This document shows, one piece after another, positions 17,263-25,024 of a stretch of DNA of 64,000 nucleotides. Each line of letters starts with the position of its first letter. Positions within the stretch are counted from its first letter, which is position 1. The position numbers were made by a program, and so were the translations under genes. The notes beneath the pieces were generated by a model. The model did not search any database. It worked only from the letters and a program-made list of their open reading frames with translations, and was not told the origin of the DNA. Source of the DNA: Clostridiales bacterium (lineage in GTDB: Bacteria; Bacillota; Clostridia; Lachnospirales; Lachnospiraceae); assembly GCA_018365455.1 (NCBI GenBank), contig JAGZJZ010000024.1, positions 40,903 to 104,902 of the forward strand, written 5' to 3'.

Positions 17263-18216
17263 TTATGCCAACTGCAATGCAATATTTAATGCTTCTGATA
17301 TGGTATATCCGATTCGTTTTACTGTTTCGTCAATATCCTTGGGCGTTACAAACATCGTATTCAGATGAGGGGAAATCAGTTCACTGATCATCTGATGCTT
17401 CTCCATTTGGTTCATGGTTCCCAGTACGCCGCCCAAATCCTGCATCTGTGGAGTTGCATCCATGGTTGCGACCAGGTTTTCCATAGTGTCGTTGACAATT
17501 GTTGCCGCATCTACAACGGTAGGGACGCCGATCGCAATTACCGGAATACCCAGAGAATCTTCGTTAATGCCGCTGCGGTGGTTTCCAACACCGGAACCCG
17601 GATTGATTCCCGTATTTGTTAACTGGATTGTCCTGCTGAGCCTTTTGGTGCTTCTGGCCGCCAGGGCGTCAACTACAATGGCAAGATCCGGTTTTGTTTC
17701 ATCTACAACACCACGGATGATTTCCAATGTCTCCATTCCGGTCTGTGCCATAACGCCCGGAACAAGTCCGCTGACTTGGTTTGCTTTATCCATATCCATG
17801 GACGCCTTTCCGTATTCTTTGATTACATGGCGGGTGATTTTTACATTGTTTACAACATTGGGACCGATCGCATCAGGGGTTACTTCCCGGTTGCCAAGTC
17901 CGACAATCAGGACCGATTTTTCCTCTTCCCCCATGAGCTCTTTTAAATGTTTGGCGAGTTCTTTACTAATCTCCCGGTGATAATCTTCATCCGGTACAGA
18001 CATGTTGGGCGCTTCCAGAGTGATATAAGTTCCAACCGGCTTTCCCATGGACTTTGCGCCATTTTCCGTCTCAATCACCACTGTAGTGGTTTTGATCTCC
18101 AGTTTCTCGTCTTCCTCCTCCTCGATCCTGACACCTCTGATCTTAACGTCATCCTCTTCAAAACTTTCTTTTGCCTCTAACGCAAGGTCTGTTCGGATAT
18201 TAAATTTACCCAGCAT
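17263..18216 (-). CDS. gpr: Germination protease GPR
   Basis: 317-residue aspartic-type endopeptidase that degrades small acid-soluble spore proteins on germination; made as a zymogen in the forespore. Recognisable stretches: NIRTDLALEAKESF at the N-terminus (propeptide region), VLIVGLGNREVTPDAIGP (about 105), GVMAQTGMETLEI, VVDALAARSTKRLSRTIQLTNTGI and HRSGI. AAGGAGG precedes the ATG. A likely substrate, an alpha/beta-type SASP, is encoded 2 kb away at 20358-20564. Confidence 0.97.
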   Translation of the reverse strand: MLGKFNIRTDLALEAKESFEEDDVKIRGVRIEEEEDEKLEIKTTTVVIETENGAKSMGKPVGTYITLEAPNMSVPDEDYHREISKELAKHLKELMGEEEKSVLIVGLGNREVTPDAIGPNVVNNVKITRHVIKEYGKASMDMDKANQVSGLVPGVMAQTGMETLEIIRGVVDETKPDLAIVVDALAARSTKRLSRTIQLTNTGINPGSGVGNHRSGINEDSLGIPVIAIGVPTVVDAATIVNDTMENLVATMDATPQMQDLGGVLGTMNQMEKHQMISELISPHLNTMFVTPKDIDETVKRIGYTISEALNIALQLA

Positions 18217-18290
18217 ATGTTCCTCCTTCTATGGGGTGCGCTGTTATAATAGAAAAAATCCATCGTCAGACACACCATCTCTTGTTTTTA

Positions 18291-18485
18291 GTTACTGTTC
18301 ACACCCTTCGGATGCTCACAGTAACAGCATCTGCCCATTTAAAGTCGCCTTTGGCGAGGTGCTGTGCGCCAGTGGCGCACGTTTAGCACGGACCGAAGCG
18401 GAGCGTAGACCAGATGCCCGAATACCGCCACTTTATTGGCTCCGACACCGTGCAGCCAAGTGCACGGCACGGTCTGAGCAGTAAC
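18291..18485 (+). repeat. Interspersed repeat family B, copy 1
   Basis: About 195 bases bounded by GTTACTG and CAGTAAC. Inside: a first small inverted repeat GTTACTGT...ACAGTAAC (18291-18325), the stretch CGCCTTTGGCGAGG, then the hairpin GTGCGCC-AGT-GGCGCAC (18364-18380) embedded in a second stem GTGCT...AGCAC, and GGAGCGTAGACCAGATGCCC. A related copy lies inverted at 20138-20322, and the hairpin module also appears at 31561-31626. It occupies the gpr-rpsT divergent gap; no gene. Confidence 0.75.
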
Positions 18486-18524
18486 TGTTTTTACTATTTT
18501 TTACATAATTTTGCGAATTATGTA

Positions 18525-18553
18525 TTGACAAGAAAGATATCTTGGACTAGAAT
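18525..18553 (+). promoter_or_regulatory. Sigma-A promoter of rpsT
   Basis: TTGACA (18525-18530), 17-base spacer, TAGAAT (18548-18553); about 85 bases of leader follow before the start codon. Confidence 0.8.
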
Positions 18554-18647
18554 ATATGAGTATGTTTACATTAGAACGTCCGTGTCCGGCTTTAATGTAA
18601 CAATAAAATTAATCATTTCAAATTAAAATATTTTGGAGGTGTACGGA

Positions 18648-18911
18648 TTGGCTAACATTAAATCTGCAAAAAAAAGAATTTTAGTAAACAGAACAAAGGC
18701 TGAACGCAATAAAGCGATCAAATCTGGCGTTAAAACAGCGATTAAAAAAGTAGATGCTGCTGTTGTTGCACAGGATAAAGAAGCTGCAAAAGCTGCTTTA
18801 TTATCAGCTACTGCTATTATTGATAAAGCTACTTCAAAAGGCGTTTATCATAAGAATACTTCTGCTAGAAAAGTTTCTCGTTTAGCAAAAGCAGTAAACA
18901 GTATCGCATAA
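18648..18911 (+). CDS. rpsT: 30S ribosomal protein S20
   Basis: 87-residue primary 16S rRNA-binding protein of the small subunit. Begins ANIKSAKKRILVNRTKAERNKAIKS, Lys/Ala-rich helices to the end. The start is TTG at 18648: GGAGG (18635-18639) is 8 bases before it, and S20 proteins begin MANIKSAKKR. A longer frame from 18633 would have its own binding site inside it. A non-ATG start for S20 is common and limits its synthesis. Own promoter and terminator. Confidence 0.97.
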   Translation: MANIKSAKKRILVNRTKAERNKAIKSGVKTAIKKVDAAVVAQDKEAAKAALLSATAIIDKATSKGVYHKNTSARKVSRLAKAVNSIA

Positions 18912-18926
18912 TTTTATACATGTAAG

Positions 18927-18964
18927 AAGAACCTTCGGCACCGTCAACCGAAGGTTCTTTTTTT
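18927..18964 (+). terminator. rpsT terminator
   Basis: AAGAACCTTCGG (18927-18938), 9-base loop, CCGAAGGTTCTT (18948-18959), then TTTTT. Confidence 0.92.
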
Positions 18965-19060
18965 ATTCTTATTCACTACACAACCAAGTATTACCACACC
19001 TGCCAAAATTTATACACTGGAACATATCTCTAAATTGCTTTTCTGCAAATACTGGTGCCG

Positions 19061-20038
19061 CTAATGGCTATACTTCACAATTAATAATTCCACACTCATA
19101 ACATCGTTCATCTGCCCTGTTTTAACCGCCTCTTCCGCCTCCACACAGTCATTTACCGCCTCTTTCAACCGCTCCAAGGTAAAAGCTTCTGCCTGACGCA
19201 CATAATTCCTTGCAATAAAACTCTGGAGTCCGATCTTAGGCGCCAGTGCCTGGGTGTCAAATCCCTGATAACGCAATTCTTTTACCTGCATTAACAAATT
19301 AAACTGTCTCGTGATCAGAAATAAAATTCTCATTGGAGGTTCTTTCAATGCCAAAAGGTCATAATACAAGTCCAGTGCTTTTTTCTGCCTCTTTTCCGCA
19401 ATGGCATTAATCATATCAAAGATCTTATTTACCGTGCGTGTCGTGCAGACAGCCTCAACATCTTCCACTGTGATCACATCATGCCCCATGGTATAGCAAA
19501 CCAACTTTTCCAGCTCTTTTTGAATATTCTCCATATCGGTACCTGTTTTTTCCATAAACAAATGCATGGTTGATTCGGTAATGTTTCGATGCTCTTTTTT
19601 CAGCGTTCCCAGAATCCATCTGGTCAGTGTCTTCTCATCCTGTCTGCCAAGTTCAACTACTCTTCCAGCACTTTTTACAGCCTTATAGACCTTTCCCCTT
19701 TTATCAACCTCATCCTCCACAAATACCATACAGGTGGATTCCGGTATCTGGGGAATATATTCTGCCATCTGGACATTGGCATTTTTAAAGAAACCGCTGT
19801 TTTCAATTAACAAAAAACGTTTGTCCGCAAAAAAAGGCATGGTCTCAGCCTGATCAATCACCGCCCTCACATCTATGCTCTTTCCCTCATATGAAGAAAA
19901 ATTCATTGTGTCCCCTTCCGGAATCAGGGCATCTTTCAGCTTATTTTTATAGAGATGCTTTAAGTATGACTCTTCTCCATATAGCAGATAGACCTTCTTA
20001 AACTCTCCTTTATTTAAATCTTCCAGTAAACTTTTCAT
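19061..20038 (-). CDS. holA: DNA polymerase III subunit delta
   Basis: 325 residues; the clamp-loader subunit that opens the beta sliding clamp. Matches the family: KKVYLLYGEESYLKHLYKNKLK (about 14-35), DQAETMPFFADKRFLLIENS, DKRGKVYKAV, a middle AAA+-like lid, and the C-terminal collar (LKEPPMRILFLITRQFNLLMQVKELRYQG, PKIGLQSFIARNYVRQAEAF). Diverges from the SASP/padR block and converges on rpsT, the usual holA-rpsT neighbourhood in Firmicutes. Confidence 0.96.
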   Translation of the reverse strand: MKSLLEDLNKGEFKKVYLLYGEESYLKHLYKNKLKDALIPEGDTMNFSSYEGKSIDVRAVIDQAETMPFFADKRFLLIENSGFFKNANVQMAEYIPQIPESTCMVFVEDEVDKRGKVYKAVKSAGRVVELGRQDEKTLTRWILGTLKKEHRNITESTMHLFMEKTGTDMENIQKELEKLVCYTMGHDVITVEDVEAVCTTRTVNKIFDMINAIAEKRQKKALDLYYDLLALKEPPMRILFLITRQFNLLMQVKELRYQGFDTQALAPKIGLQSFIARNYVRQAEAFTLERLKEAVNDCVEAEEAVKTGQMNDVMSVELLIVKYSH

Positions 20039-20137
20039 AAATATGTATCCATCCTAACTTTCATCATTTTCTTATTATAAAAGAAAAGCAGATGGAATTC
20101 AACCATTCTTTCTGTTATAACACTGGAAAGCTGGGAT

Positions 20138-20322
20138 GTTACTGTTCAGACCGTACCATACACACTAGTGCCGCCCGGCTGCAAGCCGTCAAAACCAATT
20201 AAGTCATAACATTGCGTCATCTGGTTTACATGTTGCTTTCGGGCGGTGCAAAACGTGCGCCATTGGCGCACAGCACCCTCGCCGAAGACGATTTTGCATG
20301 GGAAGATGCCGTTACTGTGAAC
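20138..20322 (-). repeat. Interspersed repeat family B, copy 2 (inverted)
   Basis: Same family as 18291-18485 in opposite orientation. In its own direction it reads CACAGTAACGGCATCTTCCC, CGTCTTCGGCGAGG, hairpin GTGCGCC-AAT-GGCGCAC, GTTTTGCACC..., AAACCAGATG and ends in ACGGTCTGAACAGTAAC. It also contains ACTAGTGCCGCCCGG, which recurs in the palindrome at the end of cbiF. Fills most of the holA-SASP gap; no gene. Confidence 0.75.
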
Positions 20323-20357
20323 ACTCAATGCTTATGAACAGCGACCTGAGGATATCT

Positions 20358-20564
20358 CTACCCTTGTAATGCTTCCTTTTTCAGCTCCCTTTTCCGCTTC
20401 GTCATTAATCCTCCGATGCGTCCGGTTTCTTTCGCTGACAAGGTTTTCCATCCAGATTCTAATACTTTATCTAATAATCCAAGTTCCTCAGCAATTTCGT
20501 ATTTTAATTCTTCCTCTGGCGTTAAGTTATCTAACTCAATTGGTTTTTCTTTTTTCTTTGACAT
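20358..20564 (-). CDS. Alpha/beta-type small acid-soluble spore protein
   Basis: 68 residues. The core LKYEIAEELGLLDKVLESGWKTLSAKETGRIGGLMTKRKR matches the alpha/beta SASP family, including the GPR recognition stretch (YEIAEELG) and the second conserved GRIGG-MTKR block. These proteins coat forespore DNA and are cut by GPR at germination. The Lys-rich tails and the SAKETG variant place it among the minor, divergent members. A candidate sigma-G promoter lies upstream (20598-20625), consistent with forespore expression. Confidence 0.88.
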   Translation of the reverse strand: MSKKKEKPIELDNLTPEEELKYEIAEELGLLDKVLESGWKTLSAKETGRIGGLMTKRKRELKKEALQG

Positions 20565-20597
20565 AAATTAAGCCATACCCCTTTCTGTTTTATCAGG

Positions 20598-20625
20598 AGT
20601 ATGGCCTGTTTCACTGGTTTTATTC
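20598..20625 (-). promoter_or_regulatory. Candidate sigma-G promoter of the SASP gene
   Basis: Minus strand: -35 GAATA (20625-20621), 17-base spacer, -10 CATACT (20603-20598), close to the sigma-G pattern GHATR-N17/18-CATNHTA (last base differs). It overlaps one arm of a GCCATAC...GTATGGC inverted repeat (about 20573-20605) which could end the upstream pspC operon. Confidence 0.5.
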
Positions 20626-20654
20626 AAATATTATTGTAATCTTTTTACAATTTT

Positions 20655-20840
20655 TTAATATTCATCCGGCATAATGATTGCTGCAACAATGTAGATGATA
20701 ATTCCTGTAGTGGTACATCCAAGCAGCACCATCAGCAGACGGATAATGGTAGGATCCACCTTAAAATATTCTCCAATTCCTCCGCATACACCACATATCC
20801 AACGATTACCTTTTGATTTATATAATTTTCTGGGTTCCAT
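20655..20840 (-). CDS. PspC-domain small membrane protein
   Basis: 61 residues: basic N-terminus RKLYKSKGNRWICGVCGGIGEYFKVDPTIIR followed by one membrane helix (LLMVLLGCTTTGIIIYIVAAIIM). This is the stand-alone PspC fold, a membrane sensor related to envelope-stress control. Last gene of padR-DUF1700-DUF4097-pspC, a common Firmicutes set that behaves like a LiaFGHI/Psp-type module. Confidence 0.9.
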   Translation of the reverse strand: MEPRKLYKSKGNRWICGVCGGIGEYFKVDPTIIRLLMVLLGCTTTGIIIYIVAAIIMPDEY

Positions 20841-20894
20841 ACTGATTTCCTCCTTATTTACTATTATTATGCGTTAACTTGTTCTTTCATTATA

Positions 20895-21671
20895 CTAAAA
20901 ATTCACTTCAATACTTCCAACGCCGCATTCTACTTTCATTTCTTTATCTGCGCCATTATCAATTTTTTTATCTTTGTCCAGCGCAGAATAGTTTTCACCG
21001 TCAATATCCACGTTACCGATACCACAATCGATATCATAGTCAAAATCTTCTGCTTTTCCGGTCAGGTTCATCTCGATTCGCCCAACGCCGCAATTTAAGT
21101 CAGCATTACCTGTAATAGTTCCTTCTAAAGCCATACTGCCCACGCCACAATCAATGGAAACTTTTTTGCCCTCAAAGCCGGATACGTCCAAACGTCCAAC
21201 ACCTACTTCAAAATCCGCCTCCTTGAATACCGTCTTTTTCGGAATACGAAGTGTTACTTCTGCCGTTTCAAAATTATTCCCTATGTTAAAGGAATGATTG
21301 CTTTCTTCCTTTATTACCAGCGTGCTTCCTTCTTTTTTACACTTAAATCCTTCCGGCACGTTTCTGGCTTCTAACTGGAACTCATCTCCATCGTATTCTT
21401 CCACTATCATATCCACAACACCGATGTCGATTTTGAGTTTATCAATATCCTTAAATACTTCATCCATATCTTTTACTTTCTGGCTCCCTTTTGTTCCCCA
21501 GGAAAAGTTATGATTTGACGAATCCCATCCCCAGCCATATTTGGAAGCAAAAGACACATTATCCAGATCACTGAAACTTACACCCAGGCTCACTGCCACT
21601 ATGCAGAATGCCAGGCCCAGCGCTGCTAATACGCCGCTGATAATTAAGCAGACCTTTGTAAATGTTTTCAT
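20895..21671 (-). CDS. DUF4097 beta-helix (putative adhesin-like) membrane protein
   Basis: 258 residues. One N-terminal membrane segment (about 7-30), then a repetitive beta domain made of short strands such as VGVGRLDVSGFEG, IDCGVGSMALEGTITG, LNCGVGRIEMNLTG and IDCGIGNVDIDG: the DUF4097/toast-rack pattern. Families of this kind sit next to PspC and PadR genes and are thought to sense or shape envelope state; no enzymatic residues are evident. AAGGAGAGG precedes the ATG; 2 bases after the DUF1700 gene. Confidence 0.85.
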   Translation of the reverse strand: MKTFTKVCLIISGVLAALGLAFCIVAVSLGVSFSDLDNVSFASKYGWGWDSSNHNFSWGTKGSQKVKDMDEVFKDIDKLKIDIGVVDMIVEEYDGDEFQLEARNVPEGFKCKKEGSTLVIKEESNHSFNIGNNFETAEVTLRIPKKTVFKEADFEVGVGRLDVSGFEGKKVSIDCGVGSMALEGTITGNADLNCGVGRIEMNLTGKAEDFDYDIDCGIGNVDIDGENYSALDKDKKIDNGADKEMKVECGVGSIEVNF

Positions 21672-21673
21672 AG

Positions 21674-22564
21674 TTAACCTCTCCTTCTTCTAAATAATCT
21701 GCCGCAAAAGCTTGTGATTCCACGAAGCATCCAGGGTACAACTTTTCCCACTACCCAGAACGCTAACAGCAGTAAAAGCAATCCAACCGCCAGTGCAAAT
21801 AAGCCAAAGCCGCAAAGCAGAAATCCTACCGGGGGTGCCACAAACATTTTTGCAATACCAACACCCACTAACACCACACCGGCTACAAAGCTTGCAAAGG
21901 TACCTGCTATTACTGCAACACCTACACCTAAAAGTACTCCTAAAATTCCCATTAACAATCCAAATACCGCTCCGAGGATGGGGATTCCTACCGGCACTGC
22001 AAAGATGCAAAGCAATACGATTAATATAATTTTCCCTGTGCCAAATCCTTTTTGCTCTCTTCTGCGTTCATCCTCATATCCGTATCCCTGTGCGTTTCCA
22101 CCATAGGATTGACGGTCATATCCCTGTCCGTTATATCCGGCACCATTCTGATAACTGCTGCTGTTTTGATAATTACTGCTATTTTGATAATCACCGCTCT
22201 TCTGATAACTGCTGCTCTCATAGCCGCCGTTCTTCTGATATCCGCTCTCTTTGGACTGTGTATCCTGCTCTTCTTTCTGGTAACCGCCTCTTGGTTCCGG
22301 TACCTTATTATTTTCCCGGAAACGATCATCCTGATATCCGCTTTCGGTGTACTCACCTGCTTCATCATCCGAACCATTCAACCCGTCCTTTATCATTGCT
22401 GCTACCTTTTCGGGACTACCCAGAGTAGCAATCACATTTGCTTCTTCCGACTCTCCTGCATCCTCAAAATAATCCTGGTAATACGCAAGAGCCTCTTCTC
22501 TCTCGCTGTCAGGTACATCCTGCAGCAAGTATTCTAATTGCTTTATATACTCTTCGCGATTCAT
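21674..22564 (-). CDS. DUF1700 (HAAS-domain) membrane protein
   Basis: 296 residues. An N-terminal HAAS helical signalling domain (1-65; MNREEYIKQLEYLLQDVPDSEREEALAYYQDYFEDAG...GSPEKVAAMIKDGL), a disordered Tyr/Gln/Asn/Ser-rich middle (about 75-165, with YQNSSNYQNSSSYQN repeats) and four or more membrane helices in the last 120 residues. The ATG at 22564 was chosen: GGGAGGG lies 7 bases upstream and the HAAS domain starts here. HAAS proteins are usually paired with a PadR regulator, as here (2-base gap). The Tyr/Asn-rich middle is longer than usual. Confidence 0.85.
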   Translation of the reverse strand: MNREEYIKQLEYLLQDVPDSEREEALAYYQDYFEDAGESEEANVIATLGSPEKVAAMIKDGLNGSDDEAGEYTESGYQDDRFRENNKVPEPRGGYQKEEQDTQSKESGYQKNGGYESSSYQKSGDYQNSSNYQNSSSYQNGAGYNGQGYDRQSYGGNAQGYGYEDERRREQKGFGTGKIILIVLLCIFAVPVGIPILGAVFGLLMGILGVLLGVGVAVIAGTFASFVAGVVLVGVGIAKMFVAPPVGFLLCGFGLFALAVGLLLLLLAFWVVGKVVPWMLRGITSFCGRLFRRRRG

Positions 22565-22566
22565 TC

Positions 22567-22884
22567 CTATGCCCTCCCTGTAAATATCTTCGTAATATTT
22601 GAAGAATATTGCTTCCATTCTGTCTTATACAGATTCAGTTGTACGGTACCTTTTTCTGTAATTTTATAATACCGTCTGTTTCTTCCTCCGCATTCCATAT
22701 CATATACTTCCAGACAATCATCTTTTTGCAGTCGTCTAAGTACCGGGTATAAAGTAGATTCTGAAACATCCAGCGCACTTCGTACATCCTGGGTTATTCG
22801 GTATCCATATGTCCCATCCGGTTCCTTTGATACAACAGCAAGTACGATTGCATCCAGCAGGGCCGCGCCTGTGTTAAATACCAT
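22567..22884 (-). CDS. PadR-family transcriptional regulator
   Basis: 105 residues, a single winged helix-turn-helix: AIVLAVVSKEPDGTYGYRITQDVRSALDVSESTLYPVLRRLQKDDCLEVYDMECGGRNRRYYKITEKG, then a short C-terminal dimer helix. This is the small PadR-s2 type. It heads the operon; palindromes over its promoter (22950-22974 and 22985-23005) are the likely autoregulatory operators. Confidence 0.92.
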   Translation of the reverse strand: MVFNTGAALLDAIVLAVVSKEPDGTYGYRITQDVRSALDVSESTLYPVLRRLQKDDCLEVYDMECGGRNRRYYKITEKGTVQLNLYKTEWKQYSSNITKIFTGRA

Positions 22885-22949
22885 GCCATCAACTCCTTCG
22901 TTGTTATTTGATAAACAATACTATTTAAGTTCTTATATTATTTTTATCT

Positions 22950-23016
22950 CAATACTATATGTTGTATAGTATTGCTTTGTGACTATATTATATGATATAT
23001 AATATTGGTTTGTCAA
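22950..23016 (-). promoter_or_regulatory. padR operon promoter with two palindromic operators
   Basis: Minus strand: TTGACA (23016-23011), 18-base spacer, TATAAT (22992-22987). The -10 lies inside palindrome ATATTATAT-GAT-ATATAATAT (22985-23005). A second one, CAATACTAT-N7-ATAGTATTG (22950-22974), sits just downstream of the start point. AT-rich dyads at these places fit PadR autorepression. Confidence 0.7.
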
Positions 23017-23037
23017 TAACTATTTACAAAAAAATAA

Positions 23038-23083
23038 AAAAATCCCCAAATGCCCAAAATACGGTACATTTGTGGATTTTTTC
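23038..23083 (-). terminator. Terminator of the NdpA-like gene
   Basis: Minus strand: AAAAAATCCACAAATG, loop, CATTTGGGGATTTTTTTATT; one mismatch in the stem, long T-run. Confidence 0.8.
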
Positions 23084-23085
23084 TA

Positions 23086-24102
23086 TTATTTACTCGTAAT
23101 ACTCCCAATATTCTTAATCAACACCGAAATGCTTCCATCAGGATTCGTAATAAATTCAACAGCATTTTTATTATTATACTCTTCCATAGGAATCTTAATT
23201 TCTATCCCGGTATCGGTCATCAGATGCTGCTTGCCAAATTTTTTTGTGGTATTTGGATTCTGGGGAGCAACCGGTTCGCTGGTCAGATTGTACTTTTCCA
23301 TCTTTTCCTGCACTTCTTCTTTTAAATCCGATTTTTCTTTAAAGATCTTATCCATTACTTTGGGTATATCCAGGCTGCCTTTTTCCGCCAGTTCCTGGTT
23401 GATAATACTCTTTGTTTCCATCTGGACTTCAAACTGTTCCGATTCATTGTAGTATTTTTTCTGAACATCTTCCACTACCCTTGCTACGATGGCAAGCTTT
23501 GTCTTGGAAGATAACGTTCCCTTACACTGAAGAAACAGAGAAGAAAAATAATTTGTTTTTACGCCATTTACATCGTACTTTTTCTCGATTAGAGAAATAG
23601 CATAGTCCTCCATATTTATAACCGCAGCCTCTGTAAGCTTTTGTGTCTCCCCGGGAAGAATAGCCTTCTGTTTAATAATATCATTATTATTCCCCCATGG
23701 ATCTTCGTTTGTCATATGGGTATAAGAGGTCTTGTAGTTCATTTTCAGCAGCGCCAGATAGGGATGCTGCTCTATTGTATATGTAACCACCATCAGATCG
23801 GCAGGTGGTATTTCAATATTTGCGTTCATGATTGTATATAAAACCTTTCCGATTTCCTGGGAGATGAAGACAAATTTCTCTTCGTCCCATTCTTTTAAAA
23901 GCTCATATACTTTTGACTCTTCTTTTATAAAACTGCAATGCTTGATATCATCTCCGGTTATGATACGATGAATATGGCTCCGTAAAAAATCTCCCAGATC
24001 GGATCCATGATCCAGTACAGCATCGGATAAAACCGGCATACCAATGGTGGAATCCATGATATGAACGATTGCATTCGTTATCCGGATATCTTCTTTTTCC
24101 AT
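23086..24102 (-). CDS. NdpA-like nucleoid-associated protein
   Basis: 338 residues. It starts MEKEDIRITNAIVHIMDSTIGMPVLSDAVLDHGSDLGDFLRSHIHRII, the start of the 37-kDa nucleoid-associated protein family (NdpA/YejK); the Firmicutes branch is poorly studied. Later stretches (DLMVVTYTIEQHPYLALLKMNYKTSYTHM, FKVQ-like middle, KFGKQHLMTDTGIEIKIPMEEYNN) fit this. The ATG at 24102 has a perfect AGGAGG 7 bases upstream, supplied by a repeat. A GTG at 24177 would add 25 residues translated from that repeat and also has a weaker binding site, so two starts are possible. Confidence 0.82.
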   Translation of the reverse strand: MEKEDIRITNAIVHIMDSTIGMPVLSDAVLDHGSDLGDFLRSHIHRIITGDDIKHCSFIKEESKVYELLKEWDEEKFVFISQEIGKVLYTIMNANIEIPPADLMVVTYTIEQHPYLALLKMNYKTSYTHMTNEDPWGNNNDIIKQKAILPGETQKLTEAAVINMEDYAISLIEKKYDVNGVKTNYFSSLFLQCKGTLSSKTKLAIVARVVEDVQKKYYNESEQFEVQMETKSIINQELAEKGSLDIPKVMDKIFKEKSDLKEEVQEKMEKYNLTSEPVAPQNPNTTKKFGKQHLMTDTGIEIKIPMEEYNNKNAVEFITNPDGSISVLIKNIGSITSK

Positions 24103-24103
24103 A

Positions 24104-24221
24104 ATTATACCTCCTGCAGCCACAGACAAGTCTGCGGTACTGCACCAATAAAATGTATGAAACGATTTTTGTTTCACACTTATACCTCTTGCATACCGCA
24201 GACGGGTCTGCGGTACTTACC
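24104..24221 (-). repeat. Interspersed repeat family D, tandem copies 2 and 3
   Basis: Two copies, 24104-24151 and 24178-24221, sharing TTATACCTC-(C/T)TGCA, GTCTGCGGTACT. The second contains the inverted repeat TACCGCAGAC-GG-GTCTGCGGTA. On the minus strand, the end of each copy reads GCAGGAGGTATAA or GCAAGAGGTATAA, i.e. a ribosome binding site, followed by ATG or GTG. Confidence 0.7.
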
Positions 24222-24253
24222 TTCATACTTACTGCACCATCCTCACAATACCG

Positions 24254-24931
24254 TTACTGTACGGATGATGCAGTATTGGTATTGTTGGGATCGTTGAGTT
24301 TCCCAGGTTTGCAGGATTTCCGATAACAGAAAACGCTGATTAAGGCGCCAAGAACCACACCCCCGAGAATCATAACAGCACAATGAAGGAAAAATGTGTC
24401 GGGCAATATTGTAATCACCGGATCTTTAGCCGGATCAAAAATCCAATAGTCATTGTTGAAAAAAATGTGGTGGAACGTCACAAATGCCTTATCCCAATTG
24501 GCAGCAATAAAAATCCCCAAAACAGCAGGCACCGCTACAGTAAGAATACCGGCAATTTTCAGAAAACCAAACTCTTTTCTTTTTCGTTTCCACATGGTAC
24601 CTGCAATTCCTAAAACAAGAGTTATGACTCCTATAGCCTCAAAAGCCACAAAGATTCTTTTTACTTCAACAAAATGAATTCTTCCAGGTTCTGACATGGC
24701 AAGTGTGGGAAATTTAAGCTCACTTTTTCCAGGCAAAACATTATAATCGATTAAGGCATCGTAATTTTCCTTTATCTCCTCTTTCGGAAGTCCCGATAAT
24801 TCACTGATGTTCAGATGGTCAATATCAAAATAATATAGCGGTCTGAAATTCAGTGTCAGTATCACCGAACAAGAGATGATAAATAACATATAGATCAATG
24901 CAAGTATCCAATTGCTTATGGTTTTTTTCAT
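24254..24931 (-). CDS. TIGR01906/DUF1461 integral membrane protein
   Basis: 225 residues with four membrane helices: about 7-27 (WILALIYMLFIISCSVILTL), 88-108, 118-138 and 182-204. The extracellular loop after helix 1 (RPLYYFDIDHLNISELSGLPKEEIKENYDALIDYNVLPGKSELKFPTLAMSEPGRIHFVEVK) carries the family signature. Function unknown; found widely in Clostridia and Lactobacillales. Its ribosome binding site (GCAGGAG) also comes from a family D repeat. Confidence 0.85.
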   Translation of the reverse strand: MKKTISNWILALIYMLFIISCSVILTLNFRPLYYFDIDHLNISELSGLPKEEIKENYDALIDYNVLPGKSELKFPTLAMSEPGRIHFVEVKRIFVAFEAIGVITLVLGIAGTMWKRKRKEFGFLKIAGILTVAVPAVLGIFIAANWDKAFVTFHHIFFNNDYWIFDPAKDPVITILPDTFFLHCAVMILGGVVLGALISVFCYRKSCKPGKLNDPNNTNTASSVQ

Positions 24932-24932
24932 A

Positions 24933-25003
24933 ATTATACTCCTGCATACCGCTGACGGGTTCCTGCTTTTTGCAGGCCAGCCTGCAATACTGCTGCCAAT
25001 AAA
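24933..25003 (-). repeat. Interspersed repeat family D, copy 4
   Basis: ATTATACTCCTGCATACCGC, TGACGGGT, a central TGCAGG...CCTGCA palindrome, then TACTGCTGCCAATAAA. Between hemL and the DUF1461 gene; no gene within it. Confidence 0.65.
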
Positions 25004-25024
25004 TAGTTTGAAAGGAAATTTCTT

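Noticed and set aside
20146..20328. 60-codon frame on the minus strand
   Set aside because: Lies wholly inside the family B repeat.
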